Shown: positions 1 to 5,799 of the stretch, piece by piece | Position numbering within the stretch: position 1 is the first letter of the stretch | How the letters are laid out: each line of letters opens with the position of its first letter | DNA from: an uncultured Faecalibacterium sp. | Lineage (GTDB): Bacteria; Bacillota; Clostridia; Oscillospirales; Ruminococcaceae | Assembly: GCA_934513205.1 (NCBI GenBank) | Contig: CAKSWU010000045.1 | Coordinates: forward strand, 1 to 7,462 | Direction: 5' to 3' | Length of the DNA: 7,462 nt | Position numbers and translations under genes: made by a program | Notes under the pieces: generated by a model | Seen by the model: only the letters and a program-made list of their open reading frames with translations | Database searches by the model: none | What the model was told of the DNA's origin: nothing

Positions 1-95
1 TTGTCACGGATGTCCAGCTTGTTGATCAGAACATCCGTATCCGGGTAGCAGTACATGGACTGCACTGTGGTGTAGACATCATACTTCGTGAACAT
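1..95 (-). CDS. fic: Fic family protein (toxin), N-terminal fragment cut by window edge
   Basis: Only the first 31 residues are present; the gene runs off the left edge. The peptide contains YCYPDTDVLINKLDIRD, which resembles the conserved start of Fic-domain proteins (Y-P-G-T-x-V-L-x-N-K-L-x-I-x-D). Fic enzymes generally transfer AMP from ATP to a hydroxyl side chain of a target protein. The catalytic HPFxxGNG loop lies outside the window, so activity cannot be judged. The ATG at 95-93 begins 2 nt after the stop of the upstream small gene, and a purine-rich AGAAAGG inside the end of that gene can serve as ribosome binding site, so translation is probably coupled. The preceding gene encodes a VbhA-like antitoxin, which places this protein in the class of Fic toxins inhibited in trans. 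Family is fairly sure from the N-terminal motif plus the partner gene; the target is unknown. Confidence 0.85.
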   Translation of the reverse strand, partial: MFTKYDVYTTVQSMYCYPDTDVLINKLDIRD

Positions 96-97
96 AA

Positions 98-286
98 TCA
101 GCCTTTCTTCGCGTACTTTGCACGCAGTTCATTCACGATTTGCTGATAGCTGGCTTGACCACTGCCAATGCGGTCAAGGTTGCTGCGCGTATCTTTGCTG
201 ATGGTCATGCCCTCAATGGCAAAGGTTCCATACACATTGCGGAGGTTGCTCTTGTGCTGGGCAGGGGTGGTGTGCTTGGCACTCAT
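98..286 (-). CDS. VbhA-like antitoxin of Fic toxin, 62 aa
   Basis: This small protein is the likely inhibitor of the Fic protein encoded just downstream. Residues 21-26 read TFAIEG, matching the (S/T)xxxE(G/N) inhibitory motif of Fic antitoxins, in which the glutamate (here E25) blocks productive ATP binding in the Fic active site. The motif is followed by a short helical region with several charged residues (K31 to K61), as in VbhA antitoxins. The ATG at 286-284 is chosen because a consensus AAGGAGG ribosome binding site precedes it by 7 nt. The open frame extends upstream to 400, but that extension would cover the promoter and hairpin and is not expected to be translated. The stop lies 2 nt before the fic start, so this is a two-gene toxin-antitoxin operon with the antitoxin first. 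Family assignment rests on motif, size and order. Confidence 0.87.
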   Translation of the reverse strand: MSAKHTTPAQHKSNLRNVYGTFAIEGMTISKDTRSNLDRIGSGQASYQQIVNELRAKYAKKG

Positions 287-323
287 GGTTTGGCCTCCTT
301 TTGATCTACATAATACTATATAA

Positions 324-352
324 AGTTTATCGTGTATGAGTCCTATTGTCAA
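324..352 (-). promoter_or_regulatory. Sigma70-type promoter of the antitoxin-fic operon
   Basis: On the minus strand a perfect -35 TTGACA (352-347) is separated by 17 bp from a -10-like TAAACT (329-324). Transcription would start near 317 and give a leader of about 30 nt before the antitoxin ATG at 286. A second TTGACAA lies just upstream (around 364-370), so TTGACAA occurs twice about 18 bp apart, and the short inverted repeat ACAA-CTTG-TTGT (357-368) lies between them. These could form an operator for autoregulation, but that is inference. Confidence 0.65.
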
Positions 353-372
353 TCTACAACTTGTTGTCAAAT

Positions 373-420
373 GTAAAAAGCGCAGCTTCCATTCATTCAA
401 AGTTGAAGCTGCGCTTTTAC
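373..420. terminator. Long hairpin upstream of the toxin-antitoxin operon, bidirectional terminator candidate
   Basis: Arms at 373-389 and 405-420 pair over about 16 bp with a single bulged A and a 15-nt loop. The stem has a GC-rich centre (GCGCAGCTTC) and A/T runs at both ends, so each strand would end in a short T run (TTTT on plus, TTTTT on minus). No gene in the window obviously ends here. It may insulate the toxin-antitoxin promoter from transcription coming from the right, or be the terminator of a gene that has been lost. Confidence 0.6.
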
Positions 421-486
421 GGTATATCGTATTTTATTGTGAATTGGGATGCGATACATCTGAACCCCATGTGAGCTATATCTCAA

Positions 487-731
487 GGGCCTGTAGCTCA
501 CTTGTCCGCCAACCATATTACATCCCAAATCGCTTCCTTTTGAAAATCAGCAGATTGGAAACCATACTTGCGACCAAGAAAGGCCGTTGGGATGGCAGGT
601 CGTTTTATATGGACGAGTATACGTTAATTTTTCTTTTCTCACGGTGCATAAGGTGTGCACAAAAGCGAGACTGTTGGGAGAGCGTTCGGTTCGCATCCGA
701 GAGGTCAAGGGTTCGAATCCCTCTAGGTCCA
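487..731 (+). tRNA. tRNA-Ala(CGC) split by a 172-bp insertion in the D loop; probably a disrupted gene
   Basis: Two separated pieces form one complete tRNA when joined. The 5' piece (487-500) reads GGGCCTGTAGCTCA: acceptor strand, T8-A9, D-stem GCTC and A14. The 3' piece (673-731) starts GTTGGGAGAGC and continues with the anticodon arm (stem 685-689/697-701, loop 690-696, anticodon CGC at 692-694), variable loop 702-706, T arm 707-723 with the TTCGAAT loop, acceptor strand TAGGTCC and discriminator A731. The joined 73-nt molecule pairs at all seven acceptor positions including G3:U70, the alanine identity element; the only clear flaw is an A-C mismatch at 49-65. CCA is not encoded. A strong terminator follows at once. 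Unless the insert is removed from the RNA, the D arm cannot form and the gene is dead. I see no convincing promoter upstream. Splitting is seen in the sequence; whether the RNA is functional is unknown. Confidence 0.72.
501..672. other. 172-bp insertion inside the tRNA-Ala D loop, rich in inverted repeats
   Basis: No protein gene is apparent. Several inverted repeats are visible. CTTGT (501-505) plus CCATAT (513-518) pairs with the continuous ATATGGACGAG (607-617). CATCCCAA (521-528) pairs with TTGGGATG (587-594). TTCC/GGAA (534-537/557-560) encloses AATC/GATT (545-548/553-556). CGACC (571-575) can pair with GGTCG (598-602), which would cross the CATCCCAA helix as a pseudoknot. GTGCA...TGCAC lies near 644-660. 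The trinucleotide ACT occurs at both edges (500-502 and 670-672), so the exact junction is ambiguous. It is shorter than known group I introns and lacks a recognisable P8 or guanosine-binding core. It could be a small mobile insertion, the scar of an excised integrative element, or a structured RNA. I cannot decide among these. Confidence 0.55.
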
Positions 732-736
732 CTTTT

Positions 737-773
737 AGCAGCAGCGTAATTGTTACGCTGCTGCTTTTCTTTT
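737..773 (+). terminator. Rho-independent terminator after the tRNA-Ala 3' part
   Basis: A perfect 13-bp stem (737-749 with 753-765) closes a 3-nt TTG loop and is followed by TTTTCTTTT. It begins 5 nt after the tRNA discriminator base, the normal place for a terminator of a single tRNA gene, which supports the idea that the locus was once a working tRNA gene. Confidence 0.85.
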
Positions 774-923
774 GCGTGCACATAAGTCACACGCTGACTT
801 TTGGACCTAGAGGAATTCGAACAGCACGGCCCTGCCGCAGGCAGGGTAAGCAATCAGCCCAGTGGGCTGTTGCTTAGTGCGCGGGTCCCAACCAGTAGGA
901 ATGTCTACCGTGGACACTACTGC
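773..923. repeat. Direct repeat copy A (151 bp) with an inverted tRNA-Ala 3' end
   Basis: This copy is nearly identical over its first 85 or so bases to the segment starting at 924, and again over its last 60 bases to 1131-1190. Inside it, 802-822 is the reverse complement of the last 21 nt of the tRNA-Ala above, with one mismatch. On the minus strand that tRNA end is followed by a small hairpin (AAGTCA...TGACTT). Further hairpins are CCCTGCC-GCA-GGCAGGG at 830-846 and a stem with one bulge at 850-873. Frames through it are open but have no coding character. Confidence 0.8.
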
Positions 924-1190
924 TGCGTGCACATAAGTCACACGCTGACTTTTGGACCTAGAGGGATTCGAACAGCACGGCCCTGCCGCAGGCAGGGTAA
1001 GCAGTCAGCTCAGTGCAACGGCGACGACCGCAGCCAGTGGCTGAAACAGGGAGGAGCTGCCCGAGCCGCGTTCGGATTTTTCAAAGCCCTGCCAAGGGAC
1101 TGCGGAAAAATCAGCCAACGCAACCCGTCGCTGTTGCTTTGTGCGCGGGCCCCAACCAGTAGGAATGTCTACCGTGGACGCTGCTGCTGC
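924..1190. repeat. Direct repeat copy B (267 bp), with an internal 113-bp extra segment
   Basis: This is the second copy of the repeat starting at 773. It holds an exact 21-nt inverted copy of the tRNA-Ala 3' end at 953-973 and the same CCCTGCC/GGCAGGG hairpin at 981-997. Relative to copy A it has about 113 extra bases between about 1014 and 1130. That segment contains its own inverted repeat (GATTTTTC at 1075-1082 with GAAAAATC at 1105-1112). The right end (1131-1190) again matches copy A. The extra piece is either an insertion in B or a deletion in A. Confidence 0.8.
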
Positions 1191-1253
1191 CGTATCCCGG
1201 CAGGGTGTTTTACTTTTTATCCGGAAACCCTCGTCAATATACCCTATCCAATA

Positions 1254-1266
1254 CACAAAATTTGTG
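1254..1266. promoter_or_regulatory. Perfect 13-bp palindrome upstream of the AraC-type regulator, candidate operator
   Basis: CACAAA-A-TTTGTG is a perfect inverted repeat with a single central base, about 100 bp before the regulator start. Its right half runs into TTTGTGCAT (1261-1269), which occurs again upstream of the next gene (2582-2590), and AAATTTGTG (1258-1266) recurs at 2472-2480. It may be a binding site of the AraC-type protein. No clear -35/-10 pair was found in 1191-1365. Confidence 0.35.
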
Positions 1267-1365
1267 CATTACCATGATTTTGCGCTGAGAATCTTGCTTT
1301 TCCAAGCCGGGTCATTTATGATGGCGATGTTCGAATGTCCGGCAAAGAGAAGGAAAACCGAAAGT

Positions 1366-2373
1366 ATGAGCAGATTTGAATACACCATAGAAAACGTTTT
1401 GGATGTCCCTCTCTGGGAAAAAATGCAGGACCGGTTGGCGGAGCTGACCGGCACCGCCATTATTTGCATCGACATCAAGGGAAAGCCTGTCACGAAACAC
1501 AGCGGCCGCACCGAGTTTTGCAGCATTGTGCGAGAGAACCCTGTTTCCCGCAAGCGCTGCTTCCGCTGCGATGCGCTGGCAGGAGTGGAGGCGGTGCGCC
1601 GGGGCCGCCCCTACATCTACCTGTGCCACTGCGGCATCGTGGATGTGGCGGTCCCCGTCATGGTGGGGGATATCTACCTTGGCGCTGTGATGTTCGGACA
1701 GGTGCGGCTGCGGCACAAGGACCGGGAAAAGGCGGAGCGTCTGGTCAACGAGATCGGCTCCATCCTTCCGCAAGAGGATACCGCGCGGCAGGATATCCTG
1801 CGGAAATACGATCTTCTGCCGGAGATGGACTACGACCGGATCGTGCTGATCGCGGAATATATCAACGATATGGTGCACTATATCGTTGACCGCGCTGTGA
1901 AAAGCCACACTCGGGATGAGACCTATAAGTGGCTGATGAGCGCCAATGCAGAACAGCCCAGCGAGGAGATCGCGATCCAGGAGATCCTTCCGCAGGAGGA
2001 GCGCAGGCTGCGGCAGACCGGGGCGCTGCCGGTAAAACCCAGCAGCGTGGTCTATCCGGCGGCGGTCTACATCCGGGATCATCTGCGGCAGGAGATCACC
2101 ATGAAGGAGATGGCAGACCTGTGCCACCTCAGCCCCAGCTATTTTTCCCGGACCTTCAATAAGGAAACGGGAGAAAGCTTTGTGAACTACATCAGCAGCC
2201 GCCGGATCCAACAGGCAAAGGAGCTGCTGCAGGAGACCGGCAAAAGTATCACCCAGATCGCCGACGAGGTGGGCTATGAAAACATCAGTCACTTTACAGC
2301 GGTGTTCAAGCGCACGGAGGGGATCACCCCCTCCGCCTACCGAGCATCGAAAAAAAGAAAAAAATTTTTATAA
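1366..2373 (+). CDS. PocR-sensor domain AraC-family transcriptional regulator, 335 aa
   Basis: This is a cytoplasmic one-component regulator. Residues about 8-175 look like a PocR sensory domain, with a cysteine pattern C52, C65-x2-C68, C87-x-C89 and hydrophobic strands such as IYLCHCGIVDVAVPV. In this family the domain senses a small molecule (propanediol in the founding member) or a metal or redox state; the ligand here is unknown. A linker (about 180-230) leads to an AraC-type DNA-binding domain (about 232-330) with two helix-turn-helix units: MKEMADLCHLSPSYFSRTFN (246-265) and ITQIADEVGYENISHFTAVF (295-314), ending with the GITPSAYR signature. The ATG at 1366 is chosen because AGAAGGA (1348-1354) precedes it and the PocR domain begins right after it. 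An open frame extends to 1141, but this would read into the repeat. The end is very basic (KKRKKFL). It is transcribed alone, with a strong terminator after it; the next gene in the same direction is a possible target. Family assignment is firm, ligand and regulon are inference. Confidence 0.9.
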   Translation: MSRFEYTIENVLDVPLWEKMQDRLAELTGTAIICIDIKGKPVTKHSGRTEFCSIVRENPVSRKRCFRCDALAGVEAVRRGRPYIYLCHCGIVDVAVPVMVGDIYLGAVMFGQVRLRHKDREKAERLVNEIGSILPQEDTARQDILRKYDLLPEMDYDRIVLIAEYINDMVHYIVDRAVKSHTRDETYKWLMSANAEQPSEEIAIQEILPQEERRLRQTGALPVKPSSVVYPAAVYIRDHLRQEITMKEMADLCHLSPSYFSRTFNKETGESFVNYISSRRIQQAKELLQETGKSITQIADEVGYENISHFTAVFKRTEGITPSAYRASKKRKKFL

Positions 2374-2407
2374 TGAGGGACCTGCTCTCTGAAAAATGCA
2401 CCAAACC

Positions 2408-2448
2408 GGGGCTGCGGCACAAGATCTTGTGCCGCAGCCCCTTTGTTC
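2408..2448 (+). terminator. Rho-independent terminator of the AraC-type regulator
   Basis: A perfect 34-bp palindrome (2408-2441) gives a 15-bp stem, GGGGCTGCGGCACAA and its complement, around a GATC loop, followed by TTTGTT. It starts 34 nt after the regulator's stop. The stem is very stable; the T run is short. Confidence 0.85.
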
Positions 2449-2471
2449 AGTTCTCACAATTACAGAAGCCT

Positions 2472-2590
2472 AAATTTGTGGAAGTTCTTTTGTATACAAG
2501 CGAAAAGGACAAAATAACGACAAAAGGCAAAAAAGTGCAACAAAAACCATGCAAAGGGCGGCAAACTTATTTATTGCATTCTTTGTGCAT
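2472..2590 (+). promoter_or_regulatory. AT-rich upstream region of the hydrolase gene with motifs shared with the regulator's upstream region
   Basis: The stretch from 2450 to 2657 has no gene. It is AT-rich and contains AAATTTGTG (2472-2480), the perfect palindrome TTGTATACAA (2490-2499) and TTTGTGCAT (2582-2590). The first and last also occur in the palindrome region before the AraC-type gene. A weak promoter candidate is TTGCAT (2575-2580), 17 bp, TAGATT (2598-2603); the poor -35 would fit an activator-dependent promoter. Function is inference. Confidence 0.3.
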
Positions 2591-2671
2591 CTTTGATAGA
2601 TTGTTGTTAATGGGTTGAGTGAAGAATGTGACACTCGACAAAAAAGAAAAATTTGACAAGGAGGAAACAAA

Positions 2672-4504
2672 ATGAAAAAGCAAAAGAGCGCATGCTTTTG
2701 GGTCGCGATTGCGCTGATCCTATGCCTGATAAGCTCAGTGGGCGCGTCCATCGTGCAGACAGGCGGCGGTGCGATCAAGTACCACGACATCACCATGGTC
2801 ACCGACAGCGGTCACGAGCTGGATGCCCTTCTGCTGGTGCCGAAAAATGCCACCAGAGAGAACCCTGCCCCGGCGATCGTTGCCAGCCATGGCTGGTACA
2901 ACAACCGCGAGATGCAGGACCTCAACTATGTTGAGTACGCCCGCAGAGGTTATGTGGTCATCGCCATCAGCATGTACGGTCACGGCGACTCTGAGATCAT
3001 CCCGAACGGCACCTGGTGGGATGCCGAGAATAACGCCAACGGTCTTTACGATGCCGTAAAGTACATTGCCCGCCTGCCCTATGTTGATACAAGCCGCATT
3101 GGCGTTACCGGTCACTCCAACGGCGCACTTGCCAGCCGTGTGGCTGTGATGCAGGACGAGGAAGGGCTGATCGCCGCTGCACTGCTGGTGTCCAACGATG
3201 CCGTTTACAAGAAGGACGATCAGTGGGTCAACATCTTTGGCAGCCGTGATGCTGGTATCGTTGCCTGCCAGTACGACGAGTTCTTCCACCGGGTAAAGCA
3301 GGCAGACGGTACCAAGAGTGCTCCCCGGGATTACATCAACCAGGATACCGCACAGTCCTTCCTGCACTTTGGCGTAGACCCCACCGGTCTGGACAAGCGC
3401 AGTGCCGATACCTACTACACTGAGCAGATCGACGGCAAGGAATCCATCCGCGTCATCTTCAACCCCGCCATCACCCACCCCTGGGCACACTTCTCCAAGA
3501 ATGTTGTTGCCGACAGCGTCACCTTCTTTGACAAGGCGCTGGATGCCCCCATCAAGCTGGATGCCAACGATCAGACATGGCAGTGGAAGGCTTTCTTCAA
3601 CACAGTGGGCATCGCTGGCTTCTTTATGTTCGTCATCTACGCCGCCATCGCTCTGCTGGACATCGGCTACTTTGCAGAGCTCAAGCCTGCTGCGGACGCA
3701 CAGCCGCTCCCCGCTCCCAAGGGCAAGGGCAAGGGCTGGTACTGGGGCGGCCTTGCATTTGGCGCCATCGTGGGCATGATCCTCTACCCCACCATCTATG
3801 CATGGTGCAGTAAGAACCGCCCGGCATTCTGGAATCAGGGTGCCACCTGGTACATCGGCATGTGGACCTTCCTGTGCGGCGTGTTCACCATCCTGTTTAT
3901 GGTGGTGTCCTATCACTGTTACAACAAGAAGAACGGTCTGGATCTGGCAGAGCGCGGCGTGAAGATCAGCGGCCGCAAGCTCTGGAAGACCATCGTTCTG
4001 TCCCTTATCGTGGTGGTCGCCGCCTATGCGCTGGTGTTCATTTCCGACTACCTGTTCCTCACCGACTTCCGCCTGTGGTGCTTCATCACCATCCGTGCGT
4101 TTGCACCCATGCACTTTGCCACCATCGCAAAGTATCTGGTGTTCTGGCTGGTGTACTACATTGCCCTGTCTGTTGCTACCAACGGCTTCAACTTTGTGCA
4201 GTTGGGCAAGTCTAAGTGGCTCAGCACTCTGGTGCAGATGTTCTTCGTCTTTATCGGACCCGAGATCATGATCGGCGTTCAGTACATCACCTTCTACAAC
4301 AAGGGTTTCCTGTGGTCCGAGCTTACTCACATTGGCGGCTCCATTACCGGCATCTGGCTTTACCCCATCGTTTTCATCCTGCCCCTTGCCGTCTTTGTGT
4401 GCAGCAAGATCTACAAGAAGACCAAAAACCCCTACATCGGCGGCATCATCATGGGCATTCTCGCCTGCGTGGTCTCCGTCACCAACACCCTCACCTTAGG
4501 CTAA
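2672..4504 (+). CDS. Membrane-bound alpha/beta-hydrolase fused to a polytopic membrane domain, 610 aa
   Basis: The protein starts with a basic N-terminus and one hydrophobic helix (about 10-27), a signal anchor or signal peptide. Residues about 38-290 form an alpha/beta-hydrolase domain: HGW oxyanion region at 73-75, nucleophile elbow GHSNG at 147-151 with catalytic S149, and ITHPWAHF (267-274) supplying a candidate catalytic histidine. The acid residue cannot be assigned safely. From 308 on there are about eight hydrophobic segments (around 308-330, 357-376, 394-413, 438-457, 484-503, 520-541, 560-580, 588-605), separated by charged loops such as KGKGKG (350-355). The hydrolase part is probably outside the membrane on the cell surface. 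The substrate is unknown; an ester or peptide is possible. The start is clear: AAGGAGG 7 nt before the ATG. It is a single-gene unit, behind the PocR/AraC-type regulator and convergent with a two-component system. I do not recognise a named gene; the membrane half matches no family I know. Confidence 0.85.
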   Translation: MKKQKSACFWVAIALILCLISSVGASIVQTGGGAIKYHDITMVTDSGHELDALLLVPKNATRENPAPAIVASHGWYNNREMQDLNYVEYARRGYVVIAISMYGHGDSEIIPNGTWWDAENNANGLYDAVKYIARLPYVDTSRIGVTGHSNGALASRVAVMQDEEGLIAAALLVSNDAVYKKDDQWVNIFGSRDAGIVACQYDEFFHRVKQADGTKSAPRDYINQDTAQSFLHFGVDPTGLDKRSADTYYTEQIDGKESIRVIFNPAITHPWAHFSKNVVADSVTFFDKALDAPIKLDANDQTWQWKAFFNTVGIAGFFMFVIYAAIALLDIGYFAELKPAADAQPLPAPKGKGKGWYWGGLAFGAIVGMILYPTIYAWCSKNRPAFWNQGATWYIGMWTFLCGVFTILFMVVSYHCYNKKNGLDLAERGVKISGRKLWKTIVLSLIVVVAAYALVFISDYLFLTDFRLWCFITIRAFAPMHFATIAKYLVFWLVYYIALSVATNGFNFVQLGKSKWLSTLVQMFFVFIGPEIMIGVQYITFYNKGFLWSELTHIGGSITGIWLYPIVFILPLAVFVCSKIYKKTKNPYIGGIIMGILACVVSVTNTLTLG

Positions 4505-4514
4505 GTACACCCGG

Positions 4515-4533
4515 CCTGTTCCCGCAGAACAGG
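4515..4533 (+). terminator. Small hairpin just after the hydrolase stop
   Basis: CCTGTTC and GAACAGG pair over 7 bp around a CCGCA loop, starting 11 nt after the stop. It is not followed by a T run, so it is probably not a terminator by itself and may only protect the mRNA end. Confidence 0.3.
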
Positions 4534-4560
4534 ACCGCAGCGGTGTGACTGCGTTATAGA

Positions 4561-4606
4561 AAAGCCGGGCTGCTCCACAGGTTCTGTGCAGCAGCCCGGC
4601 TTTGTG
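4561..4606. terminator. Bidirectional terminator between convergent genes
   Basis: AAAGCCGGGCTGCT (4561-4574) pairs with 4590-4603, and the interior CACAG/CTGTG (4576-4580/4584-4588) continues the stem past a C-C mismatch to a GTT loop, making a near-perfect 43-nt hairpin. Plus-strand transcripts end in CTTTGTGTT and minus-strand transcripts in CTTTTCTAT. It serves the hydrolase gene from the left and the histidine kinase gene from the right. Confidence 0.85.
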
Positions 4607-4650
4607 TTGTCGGGGTATTTTCCAAAGAGGCAGATGCCAAAAGGGGAGAG

Positions 4651-5799
4651 TCACGGCATCTGCCCCAGCGGCAAGGTCACCGCAAAGGTGGTGCCGCAGC
4701 CGGAGCTTTCCTCCACGGTCACGGTGCCGCCGTGCAGCACGGCGATCTCCCGCACAAGGGCAAGCCCAAGCCCTACGCCGCCCATCTCCCGGCTGCGGGA
4801 CTTGTCTACCCGGAAAAAGGGCTGAAAGATGCTGTCCCGGCATTCTGCGGGGATGCCGGAGCCGGTGTCGGTGATGCGCAGCACAGCGGTCTGCTTTTGC
4901 GGGCGCAGGGTGACGCGCACCGCGCCGCCGGGGCGGTTGTACTTGATGCCGTTTTCCACCAGATTGAACACCAGACGGTAGATCAGCGCATCGCTGCCAA
5001 CCATTTGCAGGTCCGTACAATCCTGCTGCAGCGCAACGCCGTTTTTCTGGGCAAGAGGGGACAGGTCGGTCAGGATCTCCTCCACCAGCGGCGCAAGGTC
5101 GATGCAGTCGGTGCGGGAGACCGATTGCAGATTGCTCATTTCCAACAGCGTGCGCACAAGGGCGGTCAGGCGGTCCAGCTGCTCGCGCAGGGTGCTGACC
5201 AGCTCCCCGGTCCCGGCGTCCATCTGCGGGTGCTCCTCGGCATACAGCTCCAGCTTTGTCTGCAGGATCGCCAGCGGGGTGCGCAGCTCGTGGGCGGCGT
5301 TGCCCGCAAACTGCCGCTGCAGCGCAAAGGACTGCGCCAGACGGTCCAGCATCTCGTTCACCGACCGGCTCAGCTGACGGAACTCCTGCACGGTGTCTTC
5401 GTCCAGACGGGTGGTCTCGATGCTGTCCTGATTGACCTTTTTCGCCTGCTGCGCAAGCTGCTGCAGGGGCTTCAGCGCGCTGCCGCTGACAAAATAAGCA
5501 ATGGCGGCGCTGAGAAAGGTCACAACGCCGGTGATGCACCAGCCCTTGCGGCCGAAAACCACTTTTGCATCGTAGACTTCCTGCGAAAAATGCGCCAGCA
5601 GGCTGGACATTTCCTCCTGCGGGATCTCGATGGTCAACGAATCCGCACTGCCGGGCTGATACTGCATCATAAAGCCGTTGAGGGCATCCATGCTGGTAAC
5701 GCCGGTGCGATATAAAAGCAGGTTCATACACACGCAGGCGCAGGCGATGAGCAGCGCCGTCAGCAGGGTGATGCGCCATTGCAAAGAGAGACGTTTCAT
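4651..5799 (-). CDS. Two-component sensor histidine kinase, 382 aa
   Basis: This is a membrane sensor kinase of the OmpR-partner type. It has a first membrane helix at about 10-30, a short extracellular segment (about 31-86) with no recognised sensor fold, a second helix at about 87-106, and a HAMP linker (about 107-160). The phosphorylation box FAGNAAHELRTPLA has H170 as phosphate acceptor. The ATPase domain shows the N box NLVENGIKYN (279-288), G1 box DTGSGIP (311-317), F box FQPFFRVD (325-332) and G2 box GGVGLGLALV (340-349); all key residues are present. The ATG at 5799-5797 overlaps the response regulator stop as ATGA, so the two are translationally coupled in one operon. A longer open frame reaches 6093 but lies wholly inside the regulator gene in another frame. 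The signal is unknown; the divergent iron-sulfur operon suggests a redox or metal cue, which is inference. Confidence 0.95.
   Translation of the reverse strand: MKRLSLQWRITLLTALLIACACVCMNLLLYRTGVTSMDALNGFMMQYQPGSADSLTIEIPQEEMSSLLAHFSQEVYDAKVVFGRKGWCITGVVTFLSAAIAYFVSGSALKPLQQLAQQAKKVNQDSIETTRLDEDTVQEFRQLSRSVNEMLDRLAQSFALQRQFAGNAAHELRTPLAILQTKLELYAEEHPQMDAGTGELVSTLREQLDRLTALVRTLLEMSNLQSVSRTDCIDLAPLVEEILTDLSPLAQKNGVALQQDCTDLQMVGSDALIYRLVFNLVENGIKYNRPGGAVRVTLRPQKQTAVLRITDTGSGIPAECRDSIFQPFFRVDKSRSREMGGVGLGLALVREIAVLHGGTVTVEESSGCGTTFAVTLPLGQMP

Noticed and set aside
501..672. Calling the tRNA insert a group I intron
   Set aside because: It is too short, lies in the D loop, and I cannot find P8 or a guanosine-binding P7 core. 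It is kept only as an open possibility.
336..877. Open frames on both strands across the tRNA region, including peptides of the type LEGFEPLTSRMRTERSPN
   Set aside because: They are translations of the tRNA and its complement plus the repeats, with no ribosome binding site. Such peptides are familiar spurious annotations.
773..1190. A CRISPR array
   Set aside because: There are only two long imperfect copies with no short regular repeat-spacer pattern and no cas genes.
801..1365. Open frames through the repeats, including a 75-residue N-terminal extension of the AraC-type regulator from 1141
   Set aside because: The extension reads repeat DNA, has no domain similarity, and a better start with a ribosome binding site exists at 1366.
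1312..2292. A 326-codon minus-strand frame opposite the AraC-type regulator
   Set aside because: It is antisense to a clear PocR/AraC protein and has low-complexity H/D/L-rich composition typical of a shadow frame.
2735..4330. A 531-codon open frame on the minus strand opposite the hydrolase gene
   Set aside because: It is a shadow of a GC-rich gene. The plus strand has catalytic motifs, membrane helices and a consensus ribosome binding site; the minus frame has none.
4732..5715. A 327-codon plus-strand frame opposite the histidine kinase
   Set aside because: The minus strand encodes all kinase boxes; the plus frame has no motif or ribosome binding site.
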